NCBI GenBank assembly: GCA_934045075.1
Contig: OW203732.1
Span: forward strand, 12,688,201-12,752,200
From: Yponomeuta sedellus
Lineage: Eukaryota > Arthropoda > Insecta > Lepidoptera > Yponomeutidae
Reading direction: 5' to 3'
DNA: 64,000 nucleotides
The notes beneath the pieces are model-generated. The model made no database searches and was not told the DNA's origin. It saw only the letters and a list, made by a program, of their open reading frames with translations. The number at the start of each line of letters is the position of its first letter. The stretch's first letter is position 1. The position numbers and the translations under genes were made by a program. Positions 52,567-64,000 of the stretch are shown here, in pieces.

Positions 52567-55016
52567 TTAGCTCTAAGTTCCTACCCTCCTGAAGTATATT
52601 GGTATTGCATAATTTTTAATTTAAGTAATTTAAATAAATTTTGTACCAGACTTGCGTTTTTTTTTAAATCTAAACAGATTATACTTTAATAACTACGTAT
52701 TCGTAAAGATCTTAAGGAGCGTCCTTTACGTAAAACTTAAATAGGCGGAGGCGGGTCCGGTAAAATCTGAACATTACGTACGTCAACTTTTTAATTTATT
52801 GAATGTAGGTATCTAATATTTTGTGTTTTCGTCATTATTTTACCGAACAGTCGTGGATTTTTTATGCGAGAGGGGAAGAGGAACCTCTCGTACCAACGGT
52901 GGGGTCAAAAACACGTACCTAATTATGAGATAGACAGTTCGTAATCCAGGAGACAATAAAAACTAGTACATTGAGAGTTTCATCGCTTTATTCTCCTTAT
53001 TTTTCGAATTGACAAAAACAATATTCAAAGTAAGAAATATATTTTGTAATAAAAATTAAAATACGACACAAAGGTATATAAATTAAAATATCTCTCGATA
53101 ATGTAATATTCACAAAATGTAATACGTACTTTTCATTCGCCCATGTAACAGTTGAAATGTATTACATAGGTGGATCAATATAGTAAAAATGCGTAACTGT
53201 GACATGGTCACTGCATTAACTCCGCAAGAACTGCTAGAAACAAAATAAAGCATATTCATAACATAATTATGTTACCTTATTATTAAGATAGATTCAAAAA
53301 GGTCCAGTAGATATTTACAATATTCATAAATATGCTAAGGTAGATAGGACGCCTATGTTATAAACTACTAAGTGATGATAAAATAGATTTCGAAAGTGTT
53401 ATGAGAACTAATACAGAGAGCAATGACATACATTCAATATAGTTCAGAAACAATTAAGTCTAAGGGACGGGTACTATTTATTACATTTAACATGCAACTC
53501 TCGTAAGAAACGGAATTTTTAATACAAACAACATACTTGGGCACTGAACAAACTAATACCTCTACTAGGTAGATATTATCGAGAAATACAATATTCTAAG
53601 ATTATGGACGATAGTTTGGCCACTTGTCATTTATTTTAAAAAACATCAGAATCTCTAGTGTTGCCTCAAATAAGAATTGAGTTAAGTTCATTGCAAAAAA
53701 ATAAGAGATTGAAATTGTTTTTGTTGCCAAGATAAAAAGTACATTCTTGTATTTTGGATTTTGGGGTATTTGAACAAATAAGAATTGCTCAAACAAAATA
53801 ATCCTCTAAAATATTTTATTGTGCTTATATTGAATACAAAATATTATTATGTTGCAATAGCACTTGTATTAAGACCACAATTATGCTTAACTAATACACA
53901 AAATTAAAATAGTACGTACACAAAACTAAAATGTATACTTGTTTCATTCAGTCTGGTCTACAAACCGTTCAAATTATTAAAATACGGAAAGATAATGTCT
54001 CAAGCTGTCTGCTCCTCCTAGGCCGTCCTCGTCCATTTAAGAAATATCAACCCTTAAAGTAATATCTTTGACAATATGAAAAAAAATGCTTACACCTAGA
54101 CCAAAGCAAAATGAAACGAAATAATGTATTTCGAATTTAAAAGATATTACGATATTACAATGCAAACACGTATGAGTCATTCACTTCACTAACTTTGTAC
54201 CACAAAATGCAATATCTTTATCATTAATAGACAGAGAAATACGTACAACCAGCCATCAGAGGTACCATAATGCATCATTCATTTTCAGAAACTGGCATAG
54301 TGAAATCCTCTGGTAAATAAATAACCTCGGCTATGCATGAATTAAGATTCATACTCCATCAGCAGATATTTGTTTTGCTTACTACTGAATCCTGAATTGA
54401 GAATTTCACAAAGTCGAGTATTGTTCTGTCTCTTCACATTTCTCAAAATAGGACGAGATAAACAGATTTTAAGTAGGTATGTACTAAATTAAGAAATCAC
54501 GGCGGTTCATTACATAACTTTGTTTTACAAATATCTTAGAGCTCAATGCCTTTTACAGTACCATATAATATGTTACTGGAAAAATATTGAAGTATGGTGG
54601 GCCAGACTTTAGCTTAGCATCTAAATCTAAGCAATGCATTGAAGTAGGTATCAAAACACGCACGTTATAGTATTTTTTAAAGAATCACAAACAGATTTAG
54701 GGGCCGAACAATTCTGCCAAAGCTAAGGATACCATTAAAATATTTATAAATCCACCTACGTTTTCAGCATACCTAGTCGTCAAAATTGTCCGACCCGTAA
54801 CAATCCTAAAATACGAACCTACTTATTTCTCTAAGTTATTCATTCAAAATATGTATTGGATACATTTTATTACCGTTTAGAGGTGAACTAGGTCATATAT
54901 CGCCGCCAAATAAAAAAGCACCGGTCGAGGCGTCGTGGAGCACTGATAATGTGTACCTACTTCCATATTTGGCTGTGACATATAAACCTCGTCCACTTCT
55001 GCACTCGCTAACCAGC
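52567..55016. other. Converging 3' UTRs of the two membrane-protein genes
   Basis: No coding sequence is supported. The plus-strand gene likely ends after an AATAAA near 52633. The minus-strand gene could use the AATAAA (minus) near 52987, giving a ~2-kb 3' UTR. The rest is AT-rich and unassigned. Confidence 0.45.
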
Positions 55017-58000
55017 TTACGCGACAGATGGTCTGCCGTCCAGCATCTTATCACTCTCCTCCGCACTGCTGAGGCTGGAACAAAAGATCGACCATTTCAA
55101 TACCTGTACGCGTTAATTTCGTAGCTGCTCTATTCATACTTTATTGCCTACCATACGTCAATCGTTTTTAAAATCAGTTGGTCACGACCAGTCGCGCGTT
55201 TCTTTATCAAGCTATTTTACGGCCATGAGGTGAATAGCAGTTATGTAACGCAAATGACTCCAAGTCCGTCGACTCGCGGTCCAACTGAGGACAGGTAAAC
55301 ATGAACTTTAACTAACTCACAGCAGCTGCTGCGCCTTTACTTTGGAACAATAGACAGTAATAAGAACACACGGCCACTGTACAATTCATGCAACGTATTA
55401 CGAAATAACAATGTAAACATATTAGAGGCTAAAAATTACACCCATGCCGTAATACAGAGAATAGTGTAAAGAGGTTCGAAATTTCACTGATGCCGTGAGT
55501 CGCCAATTGGCTCAATTGGTAGAGCGCTGGCACGGATAGCCAGAGGTTGCGGGTTCGAATCCCGGCATGGGTGAAAATTTTTGCCTCTAAATAGGTTTCG
55601 AACCTCTTTACACTATTCTCTGTATTACGTAAGTACAACTAAATGACTTGTGTTATAGGTGCTAACTCGACAATAGATTTAATACGATAAGTACATAGAT
55701 AACATTCAAGACCCGAGAAAAACTAGAAAAGTTCGTTTCCTAGTTTGACCCGGCCGGGGATCGAACCCGGGACCTTCGGTTTTACAGTCAGCGTGCCAAA
55801 CCGCTGCGCCACCGCGGCCGTCAACGATTAGAGTTGCGATTAGACCCGTTTAACACGAGTATATACTCGTAACTAATATGTATGATAATCAGGAGTCATT
55901 ATGAAATACTATCGTGGAAGAGGTGACTTGCTATCAACCCTTGTATGCTTCCACTGGTGGGGCATGGGTCTCTTCCTGCATAGCAGGAAGGTAAGGCTAT
56001 ACTCACCACGGGGGGCAAGTCCAGGTTAGTGGAAGATTGTAAGACAGTGGCGGGCCTTACTGTCAGAAGTCATCAAGCCCATAAGGCCTCTGACATGGCT
56101 TAACGACATTACATGACAGCCGGCATACCCATTCGATTTTATGCTTATTTCTATAAAAATGTTTTTAATCCAATAATAATTATTGTATGTATCCGTCTAT
56201 TTTTTTCTATTTATAGTCAAATTTTGTTCATAGTTCAGCGAATTAGGTGCAGCAGAAAACCAGCGCTAGTCGCCTCTGACTAGCATTTTGCTGAGCTGCA
56301 GCCTTTTTCTGTTGGTGCACTTTTCGTTCGGCATAATTGACAACATTTCATTTTTTTAGCATACGGATTTTATTGTCCTAAAGGAAACTAGATACAAAAT
56401 AAAACGAACCTAATTTTTTTATTTTCTGAAACACGCACGTTTTCTTATATTTTTTACATTTTAAAGTTTAAAATATTTTTACCGGAAGTGACGAAACAAC
56501 GAGGCTCACAATATGTTTTCTTTTGCCTAATATCCTAAAAAAAAAATATAGTTACAAATGTCATTTTAGTATTGCCAGGGCCATGTTAAAAAACAGTTTC
56601 TGAATTTTTTTAACATATGCAAATATGTTTTTCTTTTATACAATTAAATCAGCTTAGTTCAATTCATCATCCCTTATATGTAGTTGTTCCTTTTTTGTCA
56701 AATGTACTTTGTGTTGGCAAAGCCTTTATCTGCGTTCGGAGTGTTTTTGCTGCCAGTTTATGGTATGGTAAGTATAAAGTATGGTAACCCTGATATTATG
56801 TTGTGTGGTTTACCTAACGAAAACAAACTTTGTGTAGTGTTAAATTTATTTCTCTCTACTCAAACTCTATCCTATACAAGAACAAGAAAGTCATTGGTAG
56901 GTATACAATGGACTTTTCAGATTTAGACGGATTCGTACGCGCTGACAGCCGAAATCTACCCAAGGTAGATCTTTCAATGCTTTTGGAGTTCATGCATCAT
57001 GACGATGCAGCGAAAATAAGAGGTGCAACCGTGATGATGAAAACCATGATTTGAGTTTTATGAAATAGGCCTCGGAGACCATCAGCAACCAAAAATAAAG
57101 GGGGGGTGGCACGTGAATAACAACGTACTACTTAAGAAATACGATAATTAATAATTAAAAATTATTCTAAGCCATCACTACATAAATTAAACACTTCTTC
57201 GTCCTCATTCTCATATGGCTCAGTTGAAGTAGACGTTTGAGTAAGTAAAAAATAGTGTTGGGCATATTTTTTTATCTTGTAATTAACGAAATCTTCAGGT
57301 TTAAACGTCGTCAGCAGTGTTATTATTGATACGGCAATTGCCGTAATATACGGTAATTCATGGATGTTTTTTGTAATGTACGGTATACGGCAGGATTTCG
57401 ACTGCCGTATCATATAATACGGCAATTCAAGTCCAACATGCTCGTAACCTTAAAACAAAAAAATACTACAAACGAAACGTAATAAATGTGTCCGATTTTC
57501 GGGATATCCCAAAGAAAATTTTCCTGCAGACATAAATTGAACTAGATGTCTCATGCAATCTCTTTTATATGTCCTACTCTTAGCTAAACAAGCTATTCGA
57601 AATCAAGGCGGTTGCACAAAATTTCAGGTGTCAGGAGATAATTACGAGTATGCTTATCAAAATGAAAAGCAAAGAAAAATATTCATTGCACAAGCAGTGT
57701 ATTAGAAACATATAGGATGAAGAAATGATAGAAAGTTGAAAATATAATTATTATTTTTGTGTTTCAATCACTAATTATTCAATTAAAAGATAATACGGCA
57801 GATCTGCGATTTTTTTTTATAAATACGGCAATTTGAAGGTTTAGATTTTGACGATAATAACACTGGTCGTCAGCTAAGTCGCTAAATTATTTTTGTCCTC
57901 AAAACTTTTTTCTTGTCGCTAAGGCTCTCGCAAAAGTCGTCATTTCTAGCGACTAAGTCGCTAAATTGGCAACACTGATTTTTTAGGTTAGATCTTGAAA

Positions 58001-61000
58001 TTGACTTTTTTTTTCATCGTGGCACAGGCATGTTCACTGGGAGCCATGGTGTGACGTCATCAGCGTATTTTTGTGTTTTTACCATTTTCTCGGAAATGAA
58101 ACCACAGAAAAAACTGAAATAAATTTTTACGTGCTTTACAAAGCCAAATCTCGAAATGGTTTTCGAATTAGAGCTCCATACAATTTTGAAATGTTGTCAA
58201 TTGTATACCTCATACAATACACACATAATTGTATACCTTTATTTTTATGTTTTTGTTTTGCTACAAATATTGTTTATCATTTGTGTTATGGTGTTACAAT
58301 CGAAATAAATGCTTTTCACTTTCATACTGCACCTGACCGCGTCTGTTGTTGCTCAACTCAAGTTATTGATTCCAATCACTCGACTAGGCCACGAGCGCTT
58401 CACTAGGCCACGAACGCTTCACGAGGCCAAGAGGTGACTTACCATTCCTTATTGTCCATGAGATTGCGCATCTCGTCGTCGGGCGCGGGCGGAGCGTCTC
58501 TCACTGGTGCGTACTGCGCCGCCACCAGGGGGTCCGTGGAGGGGTTCAGCGCCGTTAGGGCCGCCGCGCCGCCCGACTGGGCGTCCTTGCCGCCGCCCCA
58601 GCGCGCCGACCACGCCCAGAAGCCGATTCCTGGGGAGAGACGCGCCTGATTAACCTGGGTTTACAAAAAAACTTTTCATGATAATATCGACTCTTTGTTT
58701 GTCCCCACTGTTGGGGACGGGTCTCTTCCAGCATCACCAGAAGGTTAGGCCATAGGTTCGCCACGACGGGGGCCACGTCCGGGTTGGTGGAGGATTGTAA
58801 GACGGAGGCGGGCAAAAAACTTTATTGTCACAAAAGTGTAGTGTACAAAGGTAATGCCAGGTTCCCAAACTAGAATACTCTGAAGTACATACATATTGCA
58901 TGTTGTAGCATAGAATAGTAAAAAACTATACAACTAGTGCTACAAACTGATCCTATGCAAATCGTAAGTATAAAAGATTTTTATCATCAACAGAATCGGG
59001 TTTAGCCAAGGAACTTCCTTGGACTTAGCACATAAGTTACAAAATTAAAATATTTAAATTAACAGCTCTAACAAGTTGTTACACTAGGATTCCTTGCGTC
59101 GTGCATGCGAGTCTCTTCTAAGAAAATTGTGCTAGGGAGACTGAGCTTGCTATTGGTGTCCGCGAATTAAAGGGAATTTAGTACCAACCACGACTCACGC
59201 TGTTGCTGTAACATAGTGCCTCGTGCGTGACTACCAAAGCAGAGGTGGTGGGTTCAATTCCCACTGGAGGTCGCCGTATTTAATTTTTACAAACGCACTT
59301 AATGCGGGTGCATTTCTATGTTTGTGATGTCTTTACCTGGTCACCATTACACAAGGTATCCTAGTTTGGGACTAAACTAATGGTCGTGTTGTGTGGAAGT
59401 AACGCATAGAGTTTAACCAATCAGAGATTGAATCTTTTCGCCATAAGTCCCACAAACATAGGTAGACTAATCGTCAGGTCAGTTTACATTACAGATTGGT
59501 TCAGCAAAGCGTGTATATTTCTATGGATTTTGATTCGTAGCTTGGGAGAGGCTGCGCACTGCATGTCAACTCTATCCAATTCCTCCGTTCGGGATCCTCG
59601 CTACTAAAAATCCGGGTCCCCTTATGGGTATAACAAAACAACTTTCCCCGTATGTTACGCCGCTAGTTGCTTTTCTTGACGCAGAGTACAATAACCTATT
59701 ATATTTCATCGAACTACAATTTATGGTTTACTATGACAATTCCATGTGAATTACTAGTCGATTAACATACAGATTGTAAAGCAGGAAGACTAGTACGCAA
59801 TTTATAATCATGACTGGCTTAATTAGCTGTTCTGATTATTTAAGATATACTTACATAAAATATAAGTATGTATAAGAACCTGTGCATAAGCGCTATACTA
59901 ATAGTCATTTCACAATTGTGTTGATTGTCAATTGAACATGTTGCGTTATAATTATTGTGTTATTTTGAATTGTAATTCTTGAATCCGAATTATTAATAAA
60001 TTAACGTGTAAGTTATAATTACGAATAAAGATGTCTATGTCTATGTGTATCGAATTGTGACGACAAACTATGGATTGCAATTTTCTGAATCGCGGGTCAG
60101 GTCATCGTGCATGGTGCAGTCGAGCGCAGTGCGGAACTGGTCAGCCCAGTGAGACTAACTCCTTTCTCTTCGGTGCTTCCATGAAATTTTACCAGTGTAA
60201 GTACTGAGTACATGCCCAATAACGGAGATTTTAGCAGCCTGTAGTAACAGCGTAAAACTCACATCACACCTCACTCGTATCCTTTAAATTCAGAATGGCA
60301 AATATCCTTGCATCCGATGTAATTTTATTTTAAAAAAAATGTAATCATAATGTAATTTATCATGCTGTATGCACCACATGTCTAGATGTTGTGGATTGAA
60401 TTGAGCATGTTTGTGTTATTTAATGTTTGTAAAGTATGTCCGTAACACAGATTGTGTATGTAATAAATAGAAAAATGAAGCATCTAGGCTGGCTTTCTGG
60501 ACTAAACGTGCATATACATTCTATATATAAAGAATACTGTATTGGACGGTGTTTCGATTAGACCCTACTGTGCTTTGCTACCTTTCCATGTATTCCATGT
60601 TTGTGATGTCCGGTCACCATAACACAGAGAAATCTAGTTAGAGATAAGGACTAGTGATTGTGTTGTGTGGAAACTGTTACTATTATTACCTTTTCTAATT
60701 GGTGATAACCGTAAATAAAAGTAAAACAGTACAAGATCCGAGATGCTCAATTTCGCTCGGCGTAAATTACGGTGGAAGTATACTATCTAACATGTTATTG
60801 CGATACAATATATGTTTTATCGAGCTAGATGGTTTCACTCCGTATTTTTTTTTCCTTTTGTATCCTGAAGGTCGCTACTAAACATGGGCGTCGTCGGTGG
60901 CAGATTGCATTTGCATGAGCGGTTACCTATTCGATTTGCATACAAGTAAATAGACATGTGATTAGAAGCTTAGTTAAGGCACCAACCGTTATCGGGCGAA

Positions 61001-62499
61001 AAATCGGCAAGATTACGGTCAGGTACGTTATTGCTTTTGTGGCGAAAATGCTCATTTTAAGCAATGCTGAATGTTAAATAAAAATTGATAACGGGCTGTG
61101 TTTACCTCCAGGGTTGTCTGGCTATTGTGCATCTTTGCAAATTTTTAAGCCATAGGCTCTGGTGTACAATAAATAATGATCTCATATTGGTAAGGAGTAC
61201 ATCAAGAAGTGGAACGGTGTTAAAATCGCGAAATAGTTCAGAGTTGCACGGAACAGAGTTGTAAAGAGAAGAGCTGACTGCCAACCTCCAGTGATAGAGG
61301 CATTTTATGAAGAAAGTCTTCTTGACTATTAGAATGGAATATTCCACACATCCATCTCACAAAGTTCCATTACTGTACTGCACAGCACTTCGAAAGGGCA
61401 CGAATCATAGCACTTCGAAAGGGCATGAATCATAGCACTATGTTACCGCACGGTCAATTGAAGAAAGTAACTGAACCGTTTAAGTAATTGTGTTGCACAT
61501 TATTATTATAGTTATATATGGTACGATTTTATTTACTGTCTTTTTCTAATATACAAAAATCTCGTGTCGATGTTGGCTATCGAACTCCTCCGAAACGGCT
61601 TCGACGATTTTTGTGAATATTTGGAAGTTCTTAGAATAGGTCGAAGGTTAATTAATATGACAAAATAAGCTTGCAGGGTCAGCGAGTAGTAAATAAAATG
61701 TGTCACACACGAAACTACTCGACTGAACCAATGCGTCATCAGATTCAGCAGACAATCACAGCCGAAATGTAGACAGCGCGGTAGTGTGTGAATGAAACAC
61801 GACACTGCATGGCGTCATTGCAGCCGTATCGAATGAGCTGGTATTTATTTGTAAGTTTGCGGTATGCAATTACGAAACAGAGGCAAACCTATCAAATTAG
61901 TGAACAGGAATCACTGGTAGTAGTATTACTTTACCTACGACTAATGTGTATCAATGATCATTAATATACTCTTACTGACACGAAAAAACACTTCTGAATA
62001 AATACGCCTGGCGTGTGTTTTTTTGTAATGTAATCCTACTTACAGGTAGAGGCTACCAATAGGACCCATCATACTACTTTCGAAAGTAGGGTTTAGTTTG
62101 CTCTACCCAGGTGAATCTTATAAAAATAATCAAACTTAAACGACCGAAACCAGCTTTCTTGCAGATCCTACCAATATTATACATTTTAAATTGTCACGTA
62201 GTCACGCTAAACGGAATTGGATAGATAGGCCTTGTAGGCTATCTAGATCTTAGATAGATCATGTCGTTGAGGGCCATTATTCTGCAACTTTCCTCAGGGT
62301 TGCATGATTTTATTATTTTTTGCCAACTCCCAACTGTCGAATATGTGTATTACAAATACAAACAATTATGCCTTAATGAATTTACCTGCAAACAGCAATC
62401 CAAGGCACAACAGCACTCCGCCAGGAATCAGCATAGCAAGCCCGACATCTCCTGTCGAATCAGAGTACTGAACGCCGCCCGCGATAACCAGCCCCAGAC
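55017..62499 (-). CDS. Membrane protein paralogous to the gene at 36362, 5' incomplete (three exons seen)
   Basis: Exons on the minus strand: 62499-62386, 58629-58443, 55074-55017, with GT-AG borders and consistent phases (1, then 2); the stop is TAA. The first exon encodes GLGLVIAGGVQYSDS, then GDVGLAMLIPGGVLLCLGLL: two hydrophobic segments joined by a short GD loop. The second continues FAGIGFWAWSARWGGG and an Ala/Pro-rich, acidic tail (APPAPDDEMRNLMDNKEC). The last encodes LSSAEESDKMLDGRPSVA. Compared with GISLCIAGIVL...GDLGVLVYIG of the plus-strand gene, the IAG..., GD-[LV]-G and L-C-x-G blocks align, so the two are probably ancient paralogues arranged tail to tail. GC-rich codon use in the middle exon contrasts with AT-rich flanks. 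Upstream exons lie beyond 62499, perhaps outside the window. Confidence 0.65.
55424..55630 (+). repeat. Family A repeat, copy 6, with inverted pieces at both ends
   Basis: Core at about 55505-55573 with A box TGGCTCAATTGG and B box GGTTCGAATCC. The 5' end starts with the reversed tail AGAGGCTAAAAATTACACCC. The 3' end, after GCCTCTAAATAGG, turns into the reversed head TTCGAACCTC...ACTATTCTCTGTATTACG. Both ends are therefore folded back. Confidence 0.72.
55636..55822 (-). repeat. Family B tRNA-derived SINE-like repeat, copy 2
   Basis: Same head and body as the copy at 51.7-51.96 kb (GGCGCAGCGGTTTGGCACGC, B box GGTTCGATCCC, GGCCGGGTCAAACTAGG), including the distal CACCTATAACACAAGTCATT. It abuts the family A copy directly. 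Confidence 0.75.
55925..56135 (+). repeat. Family D repeat, copy 4
   Basis: CCACTGGTGGGGCATGGG, CTGCATAGCAGGAAGG, GGGGCAAGTCCAGG, GACAGTGGCGGGCC, TAAGGCCTCTGACATGGC. Partial; the 3' TAGGCCACGAGCG end is missing. Confidence 0.7.
56907..57052 (+). pseudogene. Fragment of a repeated lepidopteran ORF (unidentified)
   Basis: Reads MDFSDLDGFVRADSRNLPKV then DLSMLLEFMHHDDAAKIRGA, then stops. The wording DFxxFVRADxRxLPKxD resembles the N-terminus of a protein often repeated in moth genomes, but I cannot name the family with confidence. It is short and isolated, probably an element remnant. Confidence 0.35.
57315..57865. mobile_element. Non-autonomous hAT-type element with 8-bp target duplication
   Basis: Starts CAGTGTTATTAT and ends ATAATAACACTG. 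The exact 8-mer GTCGTCAG flanks both ends (57307-57314, 57866-57873). It is 551 bp with no transposase. The interior is rich in ACGGCAATT / AATTGCCGT motifs near both ends. A further hAT-like terminus, GGCAACACTG, lies just outside at 57968-57977, suggesting nesting in an older element. Confidence 0.85.
58320..58436 (+). repeat. Family D repeat 3' part
   Basis: ACCTGACCGCGTCTGTTGTT, GATTCCAATCACTCG and two or three tandem TAGGCCACGAGCGCTTCAC units match the 3' end of the copy at 38.7-38.79 kb. It abuts the donor of the membrane-protein exon at 58443. Confidence 0.65.
58694..58812 (+). repeat. Family D repeat 5' part
   Basis: TTTGTCCCCACTGTTGGGG, TTCCAGCATCACCAGAAGG, GGGGGCCACGTCCGGGTTGG and GAGGATTGTAAGAC correspond to the 5' half of the family. 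An interspersed-repeat-like tail (ACTTTATTGTCACAAAAG) follows. Confidence 0.6.
59195..59420 (+). repeat. Family C repeat, copy 3
   Basis: tRNA-like head (B box GGGTTCAATTCCC at about 59250), then TTTCTATGTTTGTGATGTC, ACCTGGTCACCATTACAC, AAGGTATCCTAGTTTGGGAC and a GTGTTGTGTGGAAG end. It lies in the intron between 58629 and 62386, which otherwise shows only AT-rich DNA. Confidence 0.65.
60590..60690 (+). repeat. Family C repeat, truncated copy 4
   Basis: Only the body remains: CCATGTTTGTGATGTCCGGT, CACCATAACACAG, CTAGTTAGAGATAAGGACTA, GTGTTGTGTGGAAAC. Confidence 0.55.
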
Positions 62500-64000
62500 C
62501 TGATGAAAAAAAATTCATAAATTTCGAAATCAAGACACTGCGGGTCAGCTGGAAAGAAAAAATTGGTTACAGTAGTCTCTTAGCCTTAACTGCAACGTAC
62601 AACGGCTTAACTATAAGGAAATCTTATAGCCTACATTTGGGTAACTTGGGAGAGAGTTAGGACATAACACACATAGCAGGCAACCGAATTATATAGCAGA
62701 GATATCTCCCTCCTAAGAACTCCCTATGAATGAGTGATACGCGCGACGCGGCATCGTGGAAGCAGTCTCGTAGTTTATTTGGCTAACATCTGATGCATTA
62801 ACTTAACTTTTAAACTTTCCAATTCGCCAACTTTAGTTCGATACTCAGACGTGGGCATTCGTAAAATAAAACGATTACTGTGTTACACAGAGTGAAAAGT
62901 TTAAAAATGATGGACTAGACGCTACGGAAAACAAGCTTCATTAATATCCGTAGTAAAATGTATGTACACTGGTCAGTAAGGCGAACGCAATTTTAGTCTT
63001 CAATCAACCGTGTGCCGAATGCATTCAGCGAGAGCATTAGTAGAGGCTAGCATAGATTGCAACTTTGAAATTGCAGCAATAATCTCCTAATTAGAATAAA
63101 TGTTTAATATGAAAGAAGACTGCGCAGTTAGAAGTTAAGCGCGTATGAATCTCGTTAAGAAGAAGAAGAAGAAAAACATTTATTATAGCCACAGTACACA
63201 CGCCACAGTAACAAAACAAACTAAAAACACTTTACTAAATAACATTAAAAAAAAGAAAAGAACACTAAAGGTCACGGCGTGTCACTGCAGCTATAAACGG
63301 CAACTGACTCAGCATATGCTGATGGGCAAGCCTTCAGCGCTGATTTTCAGTCAGTGCCAGGAGGTGTTCCGCGAGCGTTACAGACTGCGGTGTGGTGCAA
63401 TCTTGGGAAATACCATACTGAATAGAATACTTATATGTAATAAAGAGTAATAGTTGTATAGAATAGAATACGTAATATGCATACAGAATGAAACAGATAC
63501 TTAAATAGTTTTAACTAACTGACAAAATAAACTAAACTTACACAAACAAAAAACTTACACAAATGAATATAGGTATACCTACGATCAGTTCAAAATTGTA
63601 CTGAAACAAATTTATGAATAGAGTTAAATACATTAATGATTTAAAATATGTATATATATATTTATTTATATATAAACAATACTCACATATATTAACTTAA
63701 ATAAGCGAGAAAAAAATATATAATAAAAATAATAGGATATGCATATATACAAATACAGTGTTGTCATGTTGCATATCCCTACCATGCGATTGCAAACTCG
63801 TGTCAGTTTTTGCGGCGAGGTTGGAAGGGAGGGGAGTAGCGGTCTCTGAAGCTCCAGCAAATATGCCCTGAGCTTACGCCCAAAAACATATGAACTGGAC
63901 GCTTCACGGCCAACGGCCAACACGGTTAAGGCCAACTGTACAAAGAACAGTAACACGTCTGTATCTATAGAATACTTTACAGGATACTCTGGTGGTGGTC
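62500..64000. other. 5' side of the minus-strand membrane-protein gene, unresolved
   Basis: No exon is certain. A probable repeat tail lies at about 63160-63370 (AAGAAGAAGAAG run, CAGCGCTGATTTTCAGTC). On the minus strand the last bases read GACCACCACCAGAGTATCCT followed by GTAAAG, which could be the end of an upstream exon cut by the window edge, but its frame cannot be checked. Confidence 0.3.

Noticed and set aside
55505..55573. Intact-looking tRNA gene (A and B boxes, clover-leaf arms)
   Set aside because: The anticodon loop lacks U33, the acceptor stem is imperfect, and the same core is dispersed six times with a shared non-tRNA tail, so it is a SINE-like repeat.

Overview
The window is animal, almost certainly lepidopteran (moth or butterfly), nuclear DNA. 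Genes are split by GT-AG introns, intergenic DNA is AT-rich, and the content fits that order: an ommochrome-binding-protein-like gene, ZAD/C2H2 zinc-finger genes, an intron-containing piggyBac family, and many tRNA-derived short repeats typical of moth genomes. Species cannot be read from the sequence.

Host genes, left to right. (1) A partial ZAD zinc-finger gene on the minus strand (426-3667). (2) Two tandem ZAD-C2H2 paralogues on the plus strand: 10248-14117 (9 exons, 442 aa) and 15101-23187 (8 exons, 360 aa). All three ZAD domains are cut by a phase-0 intron at the same place, so they form one local family. (3) An ommochrome-binding-protein-like secreted protein (23611-26136, 2 exons, 291 aa). 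(4) A single-exon ZC3H10-like CCCH protein on the minus strand (27856-29403). (5) An unnamed membrane protein on the plus strand (36362-52566, 7 exons). (6) A convergent paralogue of gene 5 on the minus strand (55017 to beyond 62499; its 5' end is not resolved). Decayed THAP-domain pieces lie near 30.6-31.6 kb and 33.6-34.1 kb.

Mobile DNA. A full-length LINE (APE endonuclease, reverse transcriptase and RNase H, plus a gag-like ORF1) fills 4041-9245 between 15-bp target duplications, with both ORFs open. A pseudogenised mariner sits at 43904-44955. Two non-autonomous hAT-type elements have perfect 8-bp duplications (29715-30257 and 57315-57865). Four tRNA-like or short repeat families (called A to D here) and several foldback elements are scattered through introns.

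The outstanding structure is a 13,838-bp palindrome at 37511-51348 inside intron 4 of gene 5. Each ~6.4-kb arm carries the same five-exon piggyBac transposase gene (734 aa, all three catalytic aspartates present). The outer ends are the same piggyBac terminus at TTAA. The exact centre of symmetry (44429.5) falls in the middle of the mariner, whose terminal repeats are the innermost symmetric sequence. Every landmark I checked obeys left + right = 88859, so the arms have no net length difference. This looks like a fold-back duplication primed by the mariner terminal repeats, later moved as one block by piggyBac transposase. An assembly fold-back must be excluded first. The same fold-back logic appears in miniature in repeat family A, including a ~140-bp palindrome whose loop is the anticodon stem-loop.
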